Shown piece after piece: positions 28,389 through 37,552 of a stretch of 64,000 nucleotides of DNA. This DNA comes from Leadbetterella lacustris (GTDB taxonomy: Bacteria; Bacteroidota; Bacteroidia; Cytophagales; Spirosomataceae). A program made the position numbers and the translations under genes. Each line of letters starts with the position of its first letter. The stretch's first letter is position 1. The stretch lies in the NCBI GenBank assembly GCA_965234335.1, contig OZ248458.1:62001-126000 (forward strand), given 5' to 3'. The notes below the pieces were generated by a model. That model was given only the letters and a program-made list of their open reading frames with translations. It did no database searches and was not told where the DNA came from.

Positions 28389-28706
28389 ATGCGTACCTAT
28401 TTTTTATATATCTTAAAATGTGCTGATGGGACTTATTACACAGGAATGACCAATAACTTGGAGCGTAGGCTTTGGGAACATGAATCTGGTGTTAATGAAA
28501 AGTCATACACTCATTCTAGAAGACCAGTCGAACTCCAATTTTATGAAGTATTTCAAGATGTAACCCAATGCATTGAATTTGAAAAGAAAATAAAAAAATG
28601 GTCTGCAAAAAAGAAAGAAGCTTTGATTGAAAAAAACTGGGACAGGTTACAAGAGCTTTCAAAGTGTAGAAATAATTCAAATTCTGAGAATTTCAGAAGA
28701 GATTGA
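28389..28706 (+). CDS. GIY-YIG nuclease family protein
   Basis: A 105-aa protein of the small UPF0213/YhbQ-like GIY-YIG group. The hallmark runs YILKCADGTYYTGMTNNLERR (residues 7-27, YIL...YYTG), followed by the catalytic Arg in RRLWEH and the catalytic Glu in the CIEFEKKIKKWS segment. It is the only gene within a repeat island: island words lie about 45 bp before it and 35 bp after it. Family members cut DNA; a role in moving or rearranging the repeats is conceivable but not shown. Confidence 0.85.
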   Translation: MRTYFLYILKCADGTYYTGMTNNLERRLWEHESGVNEKSYTHSRRPVELQFYEVFQDVTQCIEFEKKIKKWSAKKKEALIEKNWDRLQELSKCRNNSNSENFRRD

Positions 28707-28737
28707 AATTGAGCAAATTAGTTGATTTTTGACTTTA

Positions 28738-29755
28738 AAGACGTGTTCTCGAGCGGAACGCCGCCCGGACCTTTGGTCGCTTCTTCATTTGATTTTAACA
28801 AATCAAATTTTGAAGTGCTCGAACTGACAAGGTAGCGTGTCACTTCGAGAGGAGCGGGCGGCGTTCCGCTCGAAGTATGTCACATCGAGAGTAGCGGGCG
28901 GCGTTCCGCTCGAGATGCGAGCCCTGATGTCATTGCGACGTGTTCTCGAGACCTGCGGTCGCTTCTTCATTTGATTTTAGCAAATCAAATTTCGAAGTGC
29001 TCGAACTGACAAGGATTGCGTGTCACATCGAGCACAATGAAATTCAGATGATAATCTGAATGAAATTGCGACCGCTAGGTCTCGAAGTACGGTCACTGAG
29101 CGTAGCCGAAGTGCACACTGCGATGATTTGACTAGGAGTTTTGGCATTTGAAAACGTGTTCTCGACTACGCTCGAACTGACAGTAGGGACGCTCGAACTG
29201 ACAATCGGATGTCACATCGAGCACAATGAAATTCAGATGATAATCTGAATGAAATTGCGACCGCTAGGTCTCGAAGTACGGTCACTGAGCGTAGCCGAAG
29301 TGCACACTGCGATGATTTGACTAGGAGTTTTGGCATTTGAAAACGTGTTCTCCAGACCTTCGGTCGCTTCTTCATTTGATTTTAGCAAATCAAATTTCGA
29401 AGTGCTCGAACTGACAAGGATTGCGTGTCACATCGAGAGGAGCGGGCGGCGTTCCGCTCGAAGTATGTCACATCGAGAGTAGCGGGCGGCGTTCCGCTCG
29501 AGATACGAGCCCTGATGTCATTGCACAGGTGTTCTCGAGACCTGCGGTCGCTTCTTCATTTGATTTTAGCAAATCAAATTTCGAAGTGCTCGAACTGACA
29601 ATAGGTACCCTCGAACTGACAAGGACTACCCTCGAACTGACAAGGACTACGTTCGAACTGACAAGGACGACGCCCGAACTGACAGGGACGACGCCCGAAC
29701 TGTCAGGGAGTACGCTCGAAGTGGCAAGAAAAAAACTCCAAATGACACGGGTATG
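28738..29755. repeat. Mosaic inverted-repeat island 2b
   Basis: Continuation of island 2 after the GIY-YIG gene, same orientation. It includes two nearly identical blocks (about 28980-29180 and 29205-29410) with gcacactgcgatgatttgac, which also occurs at the end of island 2a. It closes with degenerate 21-bp units (ctcgaactgacaaggactac) up to about 29720. No coding signal. Confidence 0.85.
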
Positions 29756-29802
29756 CTAAAAATGACAGAAAATAGCGTATTTCAGGATACCACAACGCAA
29801 AT

Positions 29803-29838
29803 AAAAAAAACCAGCCCTAAATGATATAAGGCTGGTTT
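29803..29838 (-). terminator. Terminator of the acyl-CoA dehydrogenase gene
   Basis: Stem AACCAGCC/GGCTGGTT with a 12-13-nt loop; on the minus strand it is followed by a run of T. It lies about 90 bp past the stop codon and separates the gene from the repeat island. Confidence 0.75.
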
Positions 29839-29924
29839 ATTGGTTTTTAATTGTTGAATCTAAGCCAAAATATACCCCACACAAACCCCCTTTCCAATGG
29901 AGAGGGAGTTTGTGTTCCATTTTA

Positions 29925-31724
29925 TTAAAATATATATTTATTCTCAGCTAAAAGTGCATCTGCGACTCTTCTTCTTGCGTCTTTGGTGTTGATTGGGTCA
30001 ATTTTTGTGAAGCGTTTCAAGCCCATTAACATTACTCTTAATTCATCGCCCTCTGCAAATGATTGGATAGCCTCACGCCCAGCTTGGTTACATTTCATGA
30101 CAGCGTCTTGAAGGTAAACCAAAGCCATATCTTTTTGTAATGTAACAGCTTCTTCGCCCTTGATGCCGATGAGTTTTTCTACTCTTAACAAGGCTGACTC
30201 TGCGGCATACACTTCTGTAATCATATCGGCCACGTTCATCAGTATTTCCTGCTCGTGCGAAAGTTTCATCATAAACTTCTGAACAGCGGCTCCCGCAATC
30301 ATCAAGGCTGCTTTTTTCATGTTTTTAATGGCTTTCTTCTCTGCCGCAAACATGATATCGTCATCATTTGAGCTGAAATCAGGAATAGAGAGAATCTCTT
30401 TCCCAACAGCAGTGGCTGGCCCTAACAAATCTAGCTCACCTTTCATGGCTCTTTTGAGGTACATGTCCAAAATCAACATGCGGTTGATTTCGTTGGTACC
30501 TTCGAATATCCTATTTATTCTTGAATCACGGTAAGCTCTGTCCATAGGGGCATCGGCTGAGTAGCCCATTCCTCCGTAAACTTGTAGTCCTTCGTCGGTC
30601 ACATAGTCTAAAACTTCAGAACCATGAACTTTTAGAATGGCACATTCAATGGCGTATTGTTCAAGGGCTTTAAGCTTGGCTTCGGCGTCGTTCATGCCAT
30701 TGGCCACAAATGTTTCTATAAGGTCGTCGATGTTTTGTCCTGCTCTATAACAAGCTGTTTCACACACCCAAATCTTGGTGGCCATTTGAGCCAGTTTGTG
30801 TTTGATGGCACCAAATCTACCTATAGCTATACCGAATTGCTTCCGCTCGTTGGCGTAGTTAATGGCGTGGTTAAGAACACCTTTAGAGCCACCAACAGCC
30901 GCTATACCCAATTTGATACGACCAATATTGAGGATATTTACGGCTATCTTAAATCCGTTTTCACGGGTAGAAAGTAGGTTTTCAGCCGGAACCATGCAGT
31001 CGTTGAAAAACACTTGACGGGTATCTGAACCTTTGATGCCTAGCTTTTTTTCTGGCTCGTTCATGCTTATTCCGCCATGAGATTTTTCGGCAATAAAGGC
31101 GGTCAAGTTTTTGTCGTCACCGATTTTGGCAAAAACAATAAAAATATCGGCGAAACCTCCGTTGGTAATCCACATTTTGGTACCATTGATTTTATAATGT
31201 TTGCCGTCGGCCGTAAGCTCAGCCTTTGATTTTCCACCGTTGGCGTCTGAGCCAAAATCTGGCTCCGTTAGGCAGTATGCTGCTTTCCAAACACCTGAAG
31301 CAAGATTGGGAAGATATTTTTGTTTTTGCTCTTCGTTTCCGTAATAAAGAATGGGTAATGTACCAATACCGGTATGGGCAGACTGTGCGACAGAAAATGA
31401 GTGTCCTGCACCTAAAATCTCCGCCACCAACATGGAGGTGTTGAAATTCATACCGAAGCCACCATATTCTTCAGGAACTGCCGTACCCAAAAGTCCAAGT
31501 TCTCCTGCTTTGTCCATCAAGGATGATATCAATTCGGGAGATTTTGCATTATCTATCTCATCTAGAATAGGCCAAATTTCAGTTTTAAGGAAGTCACGAC
31601 AAGTATCAGCAATCATCATTTGCTCCTCGTTGAACTCCTCACGGATGAATATTTGGTCTGCTGTGGAGTCTTTGATTAAAAACTCACCGCCTTTTAGTGC
31701 TTCTTTTTCTGCTACGGTTGCCAT
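29925..31724 (-). CDS. Acyl-CoA dehydrogenase
   Basis: A 599-aa FAD-dependent enzyme for the first step of beta-oxidation. The N-terminal helical domain, ACAD signature 1 (CLTEPDFGSDANG, about residues 151-163), WITNGGFADIF, and signature 2 region (QVYGGMGYSADAPMDRAYRDSR, about residues 376-397, split here by description) are present, with IFEGTNEINRML following. A C-terminal extension of about 170 aa beyond the usual core is seen in FadE-like bacterial members. Single gene, with paired palindromes in its promoter region suggesting repression by a lipid-responsive regulator. Confidence 0.9.
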   Translation of the reverse strand: MATVAEKEALKGGEFLIKDSTADQIFIREEFNEEQMMIADTCRDFLKTEIWPILDEIDNAKSPELISSLMDKAGELGLLGTAVPEEYGGFGMNFNTSMLVAEILGAGHSFSVAQSAHTGIGTLPILYYGNEEQKQKYLPNLASGVWKAAYCLTEPDFGSDANGGKSKAELTADGKHYKINGTKMWITNGGFADIFIVFAKIGDDKNLTAFIAEKSHGGISMNEPEKKLGIKGSDTRQVFFNDCMVPAENLLSTRENGFKIAVNILNIGRIKLGIAAVGGSKGVLNHAINYANERKQFGIAIGRFGAIKHKLAQMATKIWVCETACYRAGQNIDDLIETFVANGMNDAEAKLKALEQYAIECAILKVHGSEVLDYVTDEGLQVYGGMGYSADAPMDRAYRDSRINRIFEGTNEINRMLILDMYLKRAMKGELDLLGPATAVGKEILSIPDFSSNDDDIMFAAEKKAIKNMKKAALMIAGAAVQKFMMKLSHEQEILMNVADMITEVYAAESALLRVEKLIGIKGEEAVTLQKDMALVYLQDAVMKCNQAGREAIQSFAEGDELRVMLMGLKRFTKIDPINTKDARRRVADALLAENKYIF

Positions 31725-31756
31725 GTCTATAAAAATATTTAAAGGTCAAAAGAATA

Positions 31757-31813
31757 GTATGCAAGCATACCGTTTGCAAAGTAATAAAATAAAATAATGT
31801 TATGCAAGCATAC
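31757..31813 (-). promoter_or_regulatory. Paired palindromic operator upstream of acyl-CoA dehydrogenase
   Basis: GTATGC-AA-GCATAC at 31757-31770 is a perfect inverted repeat, and a second copy, TTATGCAAGCATAC, lies at 31800-31813. Their centres are 43 bp apart, about four helical turns. Between them, minus-strand TTACTTTG resembles a -7 box, so both sites would bracket the promoter. This layout fits a dimeric repressor, perhaps TetR-type as is common for fatty acid degradation genes. Confidence 0.65.
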
Positions 31814-31861
31814 TATTATTAATTTTATTTAAAAATTTCTAATGTGATTTATTTGTTTGAA

Positions 31862-32600
31862 TTTTTACCGCTAGGTCGCTAAGGAATTTCTTTCTTGGGT
31901 GGGTATTAACCGCAAAGACGCTAGGTCGCTAAGGAATTTCTTTCTTGGATGGGTTTTATTTACCGCAAAGACGCTAGGTCGCTAAGGAATTTCTTTCTTG
32001 GATGGGTATTAACCGCAAAGACGCTAGGTCGCTAAGGAAATTCTTTCTTGGGTGGGTATTAACCGCAAAGATGCTGGGTCGCCAAGGAATTTCTTTCTTG
32101 GATGGGTATTAACCGCAAAGATGCTGGGTCGCTAAGGAATTTCTTTCTTGGGTGGGTATTAACCGCAAAGACGCTAGGTCGCTTAGGAATTTCTTTCTTG
32201 GATGGGTATTAACCGCAAAGACGCTAGGTCGCTAAGGAATTTCTTTCGTGGGTGGGTTTTATTTACCGCAAAGACGCTAGGTCGCTAAGGAATTTCTTTC
32301 TTGGATGGGTTTTATTTACCGCAAAGACGCTAGGTCGCCAAGGAATTTCTTTCTTGGGTAGGTATTAACCGCAAAGACGCTAGGTCGCCAAGGAATTTCT
32401 TTCTTGGATGGGTATTAACCGCAAAGATGCTGGGTCGCTAAGGAATTTCTTTCTTGGGTGGGTTTTATTTACCGCAAAGACGCTAGGTCGCTAAGGAATT
32501 TCATTCGTGGGTGGGTTTTATTTACCGCAAAGACACGCTAATGAATCCTTATTCTTGGGTGGGCTGAGTTTTTACCGCAAAGACGCAATGGAATGTCACA
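31862..32600. repeat. 50-53-bp tandem array, about 13 copies
   Basis: The unit aaccgcaaagacgctaggtc + gctaaggaatttctttcttg + gatgggtatt repeats about 13 times with two length forms: 50 bp, or 53 bp where gggtattaacc is replaced by gggttttatttacc. Few point variants occur. A decayed last unit merges with the downstream end of the TlpA-like gene. No ORF or start supports a gene. Confidence 0.9.
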
Positions 32601-32711
32601 CTCATGTAATTTCATTTGATCTAATCTGAATCCTTTTATGTTTTCCCGGTAGGCTTTATCAAAATAATCAACAAAAACGCGGAATTCGATTCCATAAAAA
32701 GAGCGACATAT

Positions 32712-33905
32712 TCACTCCTTCTCCAATTTCTCCACAAACCTCGTAAATTCCTCCACAAACTTATTGTAATATTGGCCAGTTCCAGGTCCGCTGAAGCCTG
32801 TATGTATTTGGCGGACCGTTCCTTTTTTATCAATAATAATGGTAGTAGGAAAGCTGATGATTTTGTTGAGCATCGGCAGTTTGTCTGAAGCGTCGGCTTT
32901 GTCGTTTTTACCGGCTAGGAGAATGGGATAGCTAACGCCAAATCTAGTTTTAAGTCTTTGTATTTTGGGATTAACAAAAGACGGTTCCAAAGATTTCTCA
33001 AAAGCTAAACCAATGATTTCTACCGAAGGGTTTTTCTTTTTGAAATCTGCCAAAAATCTTGTCTCATCCATGCAGTTGGGGCACCACGAGCCCAATATCT
33101 GTACTATTGTTACTTTGTTTTTATATTGTTCGTCTTTTATAGAAATCATTTTTCCTGTTTCGTCAGGAAAACTAAAATCTACAGTTGTGAAACCGGGCTT
33201 CAAGAAAGTCAAAGTGTTGGCATCGGGCAAGGTTGCTTTGTCATTTTTTATGCCCGACCATTTTTCTGTATCTCTAAGGCTGTAACAAAATGTACCTCCA
33301 GTTAGGCTATCTCCGCTTATTTTGGCAGTAAACAAATAGATGTGATTTCCGTCAAAACAAGTGAGTTTTAGGCTATCGCCCACCACGTTGCCATCTAAAT
33401 ATCTATAGTCGCCGGTGGTGGTAAGGAATGTGCCTTTTACCTTGTTTTCTTTTTGTTCGAAAATACCAACAGCTTCGGATGTAGATTCTCCATCGTTGAA
33501 TGTTACCGAATATTTTTTGGCTAAAGAAGGGCTTGCTTTTCCATTCTCAAATCTAAAAGCATGTCCAAACTTAGCGGTAAAAGCTCCCTCTCGGTTATCT
33601 AGATTAGGCATTTTTTTCCGAAAAACTCCGTTCATACTTCCCCCTTCTACTTTGGCAACTATTTCGGCATCGAAGAGCTGCATTTCTAAATGGAGAGAAT
33701 CATTTTTGAAATATAAAGTATCAAAAGGCAGCTTCTCATCGGCATTGATGGCGAAAGCTTGGTTGTTTTCGATAAGAATATGGAAAGGCAAAACACCTGC
33801 CACGGTAGGAACTTCAGCACGCCAAAGGCCGCTTTTCAGTTCAGGGGTACTTTTGCAAGAGAAAAAGAGCGATACACTCGCAAGTAGAAATAATAATCTA
33901 TTCAT
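32712..33905 (-). CDS. TlpA-like thioredoxin-fold lipoprotein
   Basis: A 397-aa protein with a lipoprotein signal (MNRLLFLLASVSLFFSCKS, lipobox Cys at 17), a beta-rich N-terminal region of about 230 residues and a C-terminal TlpA/ResA thioredoxin domain. The redox motif is CPNC within GSWCPNCMDET (about residues 272-282), and a cis-Pro region is in SFPTTIIIDKKG. It should sit in the periplasm attached to a membrane and reduce disulfides, as in other Bacteroidota AhpC/TSA-like lipoproteins. Monocistronic; a tandem repeat array lies directly downstream. Confidence 0.87.
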   Translation of the reverse strand: MNRLLFLLASVSLFFSCKSTPELKSGLWRAEVPTVAGVLPFHILIENNQAFAINADEKLPFDTLYFKNDSLHLEMQLFDAEIVAKVEGGSMNGVFRKKMPNLDNREGAFTAKFGHAFRFENGKASPSLAKKYSVTFNDGESTSEAVGIFEQKENKVKGTFLTTTGDYRYLDGNVVGDSLKLTCFDGNHIYLFTAKISGDSLTGGTFCYSLRDTEKWSGIKNDKATLPDANTLTFLKPGFTTVDFSFPDETGKMISIKDEQYKNKVTIVQILGSWCPNCMDETRFLADFKKKNPSVEIIGLAFEKSLEPSFVNPKIQRLKTRFGVSYPILLAGKNDKADASDKLPMLNKIISFPTTIIIDKKGTVRQIHTGFSGPGTGQYYNKFVEEFTRFVEKLEKE

Positions 33906-34029
33906 TGATGATTTTCTTGGGTATACAAAGAAATGAAAAAACTTCTAAAAAGTTTAAAATTTCTGGGAATTGGTTGGTTATTTAACGAATGAAGAGTATT
34001 GAGATATTCGGTGTCTGGGTCCTCGTTGT

Positions 34030-34165
34030 TTTTTTTAAAACACATAGGCATATAGAGATCATAGGTGTTTTCTATGTGTCCTATGTATCAATATTTTTAA
34101 CCACAGAGTACACAGAGTTTTGCACAGAGTTGCACGGAGCAAGCCACAGTGCCTTTATGCCTCAA
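34030..34165. repeat. Dispersed cacatag/cacagag repeat
   Basis: The intergenic stretch carries aaaacacataggcatataga, ttttctatgtgtcctatgta and ccacagagtacacagagttt. It is the same family seen at 20.9, 21.9, 23.3 and 24.8 kb, here in the opposite orientation. No gene. Confidence 0.65.
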
Positions 34166-34180
34166 TGCCTCAAAAAACCC

Positions 34181-35155
34181 TCACTTAAGAGCGGTGCTAT
34201 CGTAAAGGAGCTTCCCATCGGCACTGTATTCTTGCATAACGAAAGGTTCTGATTGGTCAAAAATATCTTTGGGATACTGGGTTACTTTCTTGCGGCGGTT
34301 TCCTCCGGGGTAAAACTCTACCCAACGACCCACTTTCTTACCATCGTCGTAATGACCTTCCTCGGCAGTGGTGCCATCTTCATAGAACTTCCAAAAAGCA
34401 CCAGTTACTTTTCCATAAATTTTAGGTGTTATTTCTTTTATTTTAGAACTGTCGGAGTCATAAAAGGTAATTTCGGACTCCTTATAAAACCCTTTGTTGT
34501 AATATTCCTTGTTCAAAAGGTTGAAGTCTTTGTCATACTGCAGCCAACGACCATGTTTGACTCCCAAATAATAAAATCCCTCTTTAACGAGCGTTTCTCC
34601 GCGGTACTCTTTGAAAGGGCCGTGCAACAAGACATTGGTTTTGGTGTCACGTGTCAATGCCTCCACAAACTTCTTGTTCTTCTCATCAAACCACGACAGG
34701 GTTCTGTGATAGGGACTTGGTTTCTGATACGTTTTCAAAACATAGAACTCCTGATAGACCAATCTGCTACCCGAGCCCCGTTTGAAAACCCTTTTGTCGA
34801 TGGCTATTTTCTCAAAATTTCTTCCGTCAAACACCTCCGCCTTAGCCTTTTCTAAAGCTTTCTTGGCTTTCTTGCTTTTGGTTTTTACGTCACTTGACAG
34901 ATTGGGGATGGTTTCGTTTAAAAACTTCTTGGCGTCTTCTACCGAACTTATTTTGTTATCACCGGGGAGATTCAGATTGGCCTTTGGCAAGTTAACGTCG
35001 AGCGGAACAACATCTTCAATTCTTTGCTCCAAGGTCATTTTTTTCCGCTCAGCTTTTCTTTCCGCCTTGGTTTTTGGCTTCGGAATGATGTCTTGAGCTG
35101 TAATTGTGGACATACAGCCAACAAGAAAAATGTATAAGAATAGAATTCGTTTCAT
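34181..35155 (-). CDS. MORN/YwqK-like repeat protein, exported
   Basis: The open frame extends to 35350, but the ATG at 35155 gives a signal peptide (MKRILFLYIFLVGCMSTITAQ), so the protein is about 324 aa. After a Lys-rich charged region, the C-terminal half carries MORN-type repeats: GPFKEYRGETLVKEGFYYLG, HGRWLQYDK, GAFWKFYEDGTTAEEGHYDDG and VGRWVEFYPGGN. Such repeats occur in exported proteins of unknown role in Bacteroidota. The Cys at 14 could serve as a lipobox, but QD after A suggests ordinary cleavage. Divergent from fcl. Confidence 0.75.
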   Translation of the reverse strand: MKRILFLYIFLVGCMSTITAQDIIPKPKTKAERKAERKKMTLEQRIEDVVPLDVNLPKANLNLPGDNKISSVEDAKKFLNETIPNLSSDVKTKSKKAKKALEKAKAEVFDGRNFEKIAIDKRVFKRGSGSRLVYQEFYVLKTYQKPSPYHRTLSWFDEKNKKFVEALTRDTKTNVLLHGPFKEYRGETLVKEGFYYLGVKHGRWLQYDKDFNLLNKEYYNKGFYKESEITFYDSDSSKIKEITPKIYGKVTGAFWKFYEDGTTAEEGHYDDGKKVGRWVEFYPGGNRRKKVTQYPKDIFDQSEPFVMQEYSADGKLLYDSTALK

Positions 35156-35173
35156 TATAAGATACCTGTGTCG

Positions 35174-35181
35174 TACTTTTG
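35174..35181 (+). promoter_or_regulatory. -7 box of the fcl-dgt operon
   Basis: TACTTTTG matches TAnnTTTG. Transcription would begin near 35188, after the more upstream possible starts of the open frame but before the TTG at 35223, so it supports the TTG as the true start of fcl. Confidence 0.5.
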
Positions 35182-35222
35182 TGAGCAATTTGAATTTTAA
35201 AAACGTAAATTTCAACATAAAA

Positions 35223-36152
35223 TTGGAAATATCCGATAAAATATATGTAGCTGGCCATAACGGTATGGTAGGCTCAGCCATAGTTAGGAAACTGAAAAGC
35301 CTAGGTTTTACAAATTTCTTATTACGAACTTCCAAAGAATTAGACCTCAAAAATCAGACCGAAGTTTTTGATTTCTTGCAAAAAGAAAAACCTAACTACG
35401 TATTCCTAGCAGCAGCCAAAGTGGGCGGAATAGTAGCCAATAATACTTACAGAGGGCAGTTTTTGTATGAAAACTTGCAGATTCAAAACAACGTGATTCA
35501 TGGAGCATATTTGGCTGGTGTAAAGAAACTTATGTTTTTGGGCTCGTCGTGCATTTATCCAAAACTAGCACCTCAGCCTTTGAGAGAAGATTATCTTTTG
35601 ACGGGTCTTCTAGAACCCACCAACGAACCTTATGCCATTGCAAAAATAGCAGGCATAAAAATGTGCGAAGCCTACCGTGAGCAATATGGCTGCAACTTCA
35701 TTTCGGTGATGCCAACCAACCTTTATGGCCCAAACGACAACTACGACCTCAACAATTCGCATGTGCTGCCAGCCATGATTCGTAAGTTTCACGAAGCCAA
35801 AATAGAGAACAAACCAAGTGTGGAACTATGGGGCACGGGATCGCCGATGCGTGAGTTTTTACATGCAGATGACCTCGCAGAAGCATGTGTATATTTGATG
35901 GAAAACTACAACGATAGCACTTTGGTGAATATCGGAACTGGGGTAGATGTGACTATCAAAGAACTCGCCGAAACCATCAAAAAGGAAGTGGGCTACGACG
36001 GGGAAATAATATGGAATACCGAAAAACCGGACGGAACTCCACGCAAATTGATGGACGTAAGCAAACTCAATGGCTTGGGATGGAAGCATTCTATCGAACT
36101 CAAAGACGGTATAGCCTTGGTGTATAAAGCGTATAAAGCTCAGCACTCTTAA
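35223..36152 (+). CDS. fcl: GDP-L-fucose synthase
   Basis: An NADPH-dependent epimerase-reductase making GDP-L-fucose from GDP-4-keto-6-deoxymannose. Motifs: VAGHNGMVGSAIVRKL near the N-terminus, LGSSCIYPKLAPQPL, and catalytic YAIAKIAG. The frame is open to 35106, but a TTG at 35223 gives 309 aa, the usual length, starts right at the fold and lies after the likely promoter; no ATG is available. Its substrate is made by gmd at 14.2 kb. It heads a compact operon (gaps of 1-3 bp) with a methyltransferase, a VTT protein and dgt. Confidence 0.88.
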   Translation: MEISDKIYVAGHNGMVGSAIVRKLKSLGFTNFLLRTSKELDLKNQTEVFDFLQKEKPNYVFLAAAKVGGIVANNTYRGQFLYENLQIQNNVIHGAYLAGVKKLMFLGSSCIYPKLAPQPLREDYLLTGLLEPTNEPYAIAKIAGIKMCEAYREQYGCNFISVMPTNLYGPNDNYDLNNSHVLPAMIRKFHEAKIENKPSVELWGTGSPMREFLHADDLAEACVYLMENYNDSTLVNIGTGVDVTIKELAETIKKEVGYDGEIIWNTEKPDGTPRKLMDVSKLNGLGWKHSIELKDGIALVYKAYKAQHS

Positions 36153-36153
36153 T

Positions 36154-36882
36154 ATGGCAGAGTGGTTTGCGGAGTGGTTTGATACGCCTTTTTATCATAT
36201 TCTGTATAAAAGTAGAGGACAAATGGAGGCCCAAAGGTTTATTGATAACCTTTCAGAAAAGCTCGATTTCAACAAGAGCTGGCAATACTGCGATATGGCC
36301 TGTGGCAAAGGACGTCATGCCATTTATCTCAACTCCAAAGGATTTGATGTAGTCGGACTGGACCTTTCACCCAATAACATTTGGCATGCACAGGCCTCTG
36401 AAAACGAAACCCTTCAGTTTCATGAACACGATATTCGTGAGGTATTCAGACCAGCGTTTTTCGATGTGATGTTGAACCTTTTTACGAGCTTTGGCTACTT
36501 TGAAAATCAGGAAGAAAACGAAAAAGCCGTGGTGGCGATGGCCAAAAACATAAAGACCAACGGAACGCTGGTGTTAGACTACATGAACAGTCGCAAGGCC
36601 ATAGAAGGATTCCATTCGCACTTTGAAAAAACGGTTGACAACATCACCTTCCGTATCAATAAAAGGATAGAATTGGGCTATATTTTCAAAAACATAAGCT
36701 TTGAAAATGAGGGTAAACCACACCAATATGAAGAGCGAGTAAAGTTGCTTTTCTTGGAAGACTTTAAACACTTTTTTGAAAAGGCAGGGCTAAGTTTGAC
36801 AGGCATTTATGGCGATTACGACCTGAAACCATACCAAGACCTGGTGTCAGACAGAATGATAATGGTCTGTAAAAAAAATTGA
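36154..36882 (+). CDS. Class I SAM-dependent methyltransferase
   Basis: A 242-aa protein with SAM motif I YCDMACGKGRHAIYL (about residues 45-59), an acidic residue in DVVGLDLSPNNI and motif IV-like DVMLNLFTSFGYF (about residues 106-118). It matches the Methyltransf_25-type small-molecule methyltransferases common in Bacteroidota. It starts 1 bp after fcl and is followed 1 bp later by the VTT gene. Substrate is not evident. Confidence 0.82.
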   Translation: MAEWFAEWFDTPFYHILYKSRGQMEAQRFIDNLSEKLDFNKSWQYCDMACGKGRHAIYLNSKGFDVVGLDLSPNNIWHAQASENETLQFHEHDIREVFRPAFFDVMLNLFTSFGYFENQEENEKAVVAMAKNIKTNGTLVLDYMNSRKAIEGFHSHFEKTVDNITFRINKRIELGYIFKNISFENEGKPHQYEERVKLLFLEDFKHFFEKAGLSLTGIYGDYDLKPYQDLVSDRMIMVCKKN

Positions 36883-36883
36883 T

Positions 36884-37549
36884 ATGCAGACATCCAAACT
36901 GCCTTCTATCGTGAGTTTTGCGGGCTTTACCCTCCTGCCACTTTTTAGCACCTCATTATTAAGCTATTATCTGATAAAATACGAGTCAACGATTTCTACT
37001 TTTGGTATATTAGAATGGTTGGTTCTAACTTTACTACTTACACTGGGAGCGACTATCGCACTTTGTCCTCCTACCTTTTTGGCTATAGTTTTTGGATATT
37101 TTATGAGTTTTAAGGCCATACCTTATCTGCTAATCATCAATTTTGGAGCAATATTTTTGATCTATTTATTATATAAAATACTGAACTTCGAATGGTTAGA
37201 AGTCTATTTTGAGAAAAACGAAAAGGTAAATAATCTACTTAGAAATATCAAAAAGGACGAATTAAAAATCATTTTTTTTGCGAAACTATCTCCGATTTTA
37301 CCTTTTGCTCTGACCAATCTTACATTTGCTGTGTCGGGAGCTAAACTTAAGAATATCCTGGTTGGTGGTTTTGGCGGTATGCTACCAAGAACGCTTTTGG
37401 CGGTTTATACGGGTAGTCAAGCCAAAGAAATAAGAACCCTCATACAAAACCCAAACGAGGGGCTTTTTTCTAAAATATTGGTACTTTTGCTGGTCATTGT
37501 ATCGGTGTGGGGCATCACACACTATATCAGAAAGGCTATAAAAATGTAA
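36884..37549 (+). CDS. TVP38/TMEM64 (VTT/DedA-like) membrane protein
   Basis: A 221-aa membrane protein with about five to six hydrophobic segments. The region LCPPTFLAIVFGYFMSFKAI (about residues 61-80) and the later FAKLSPILPFALTNLTFAVSG (about residues 132-152, a re-entrant-like stretch with conserved Pro) are typical of the VTT domain. Members are thought to scramble or transport lipids; the exact role is not known here. Third gene of the fcl-dgt operon. Confidence 0.75.
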   Translation: MQTSKLPSIVSFAGFTLLPLFSTSLLSYYLIKYESTISTFGILEWLVLTLLLTLGATIALCPPTFLAIVFGYFMSFKAIPYLLIINFGAIFLIYLLYKILNFEWLEVYFEKNEKVNNLLRNIKKDELKIIFFAKLSPILPFALTNLTFAVSGAKLKNILVGGFGGMLPRTLLAVYTGSQAKEIRTLIQNPNEGLFSKILVLLLVIVSVWGITHYIRKAIKM

Positions 37550-37552
37550 ATT

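Noticed and set aside
26875..29755. CRISPR array
   Set aside because: No constant repeat with unique spacers of fixed length; units vary in length and order and are themselves inverted repeats, and no cas genes are near.
27000..29760. Several 60-110-aa open frames in the repeat island
   Set aside because: All are repeat-derived, begin inside repeat words and lack coding features; only the GIY-YIG gene is supported.
35106..35222. Longer N-terminus for GDP-L-fucose synthase
   Set aside because: It would lie upstream of the likely promoter, overlap the divergent gene and add about 39 residues not expected in the family.
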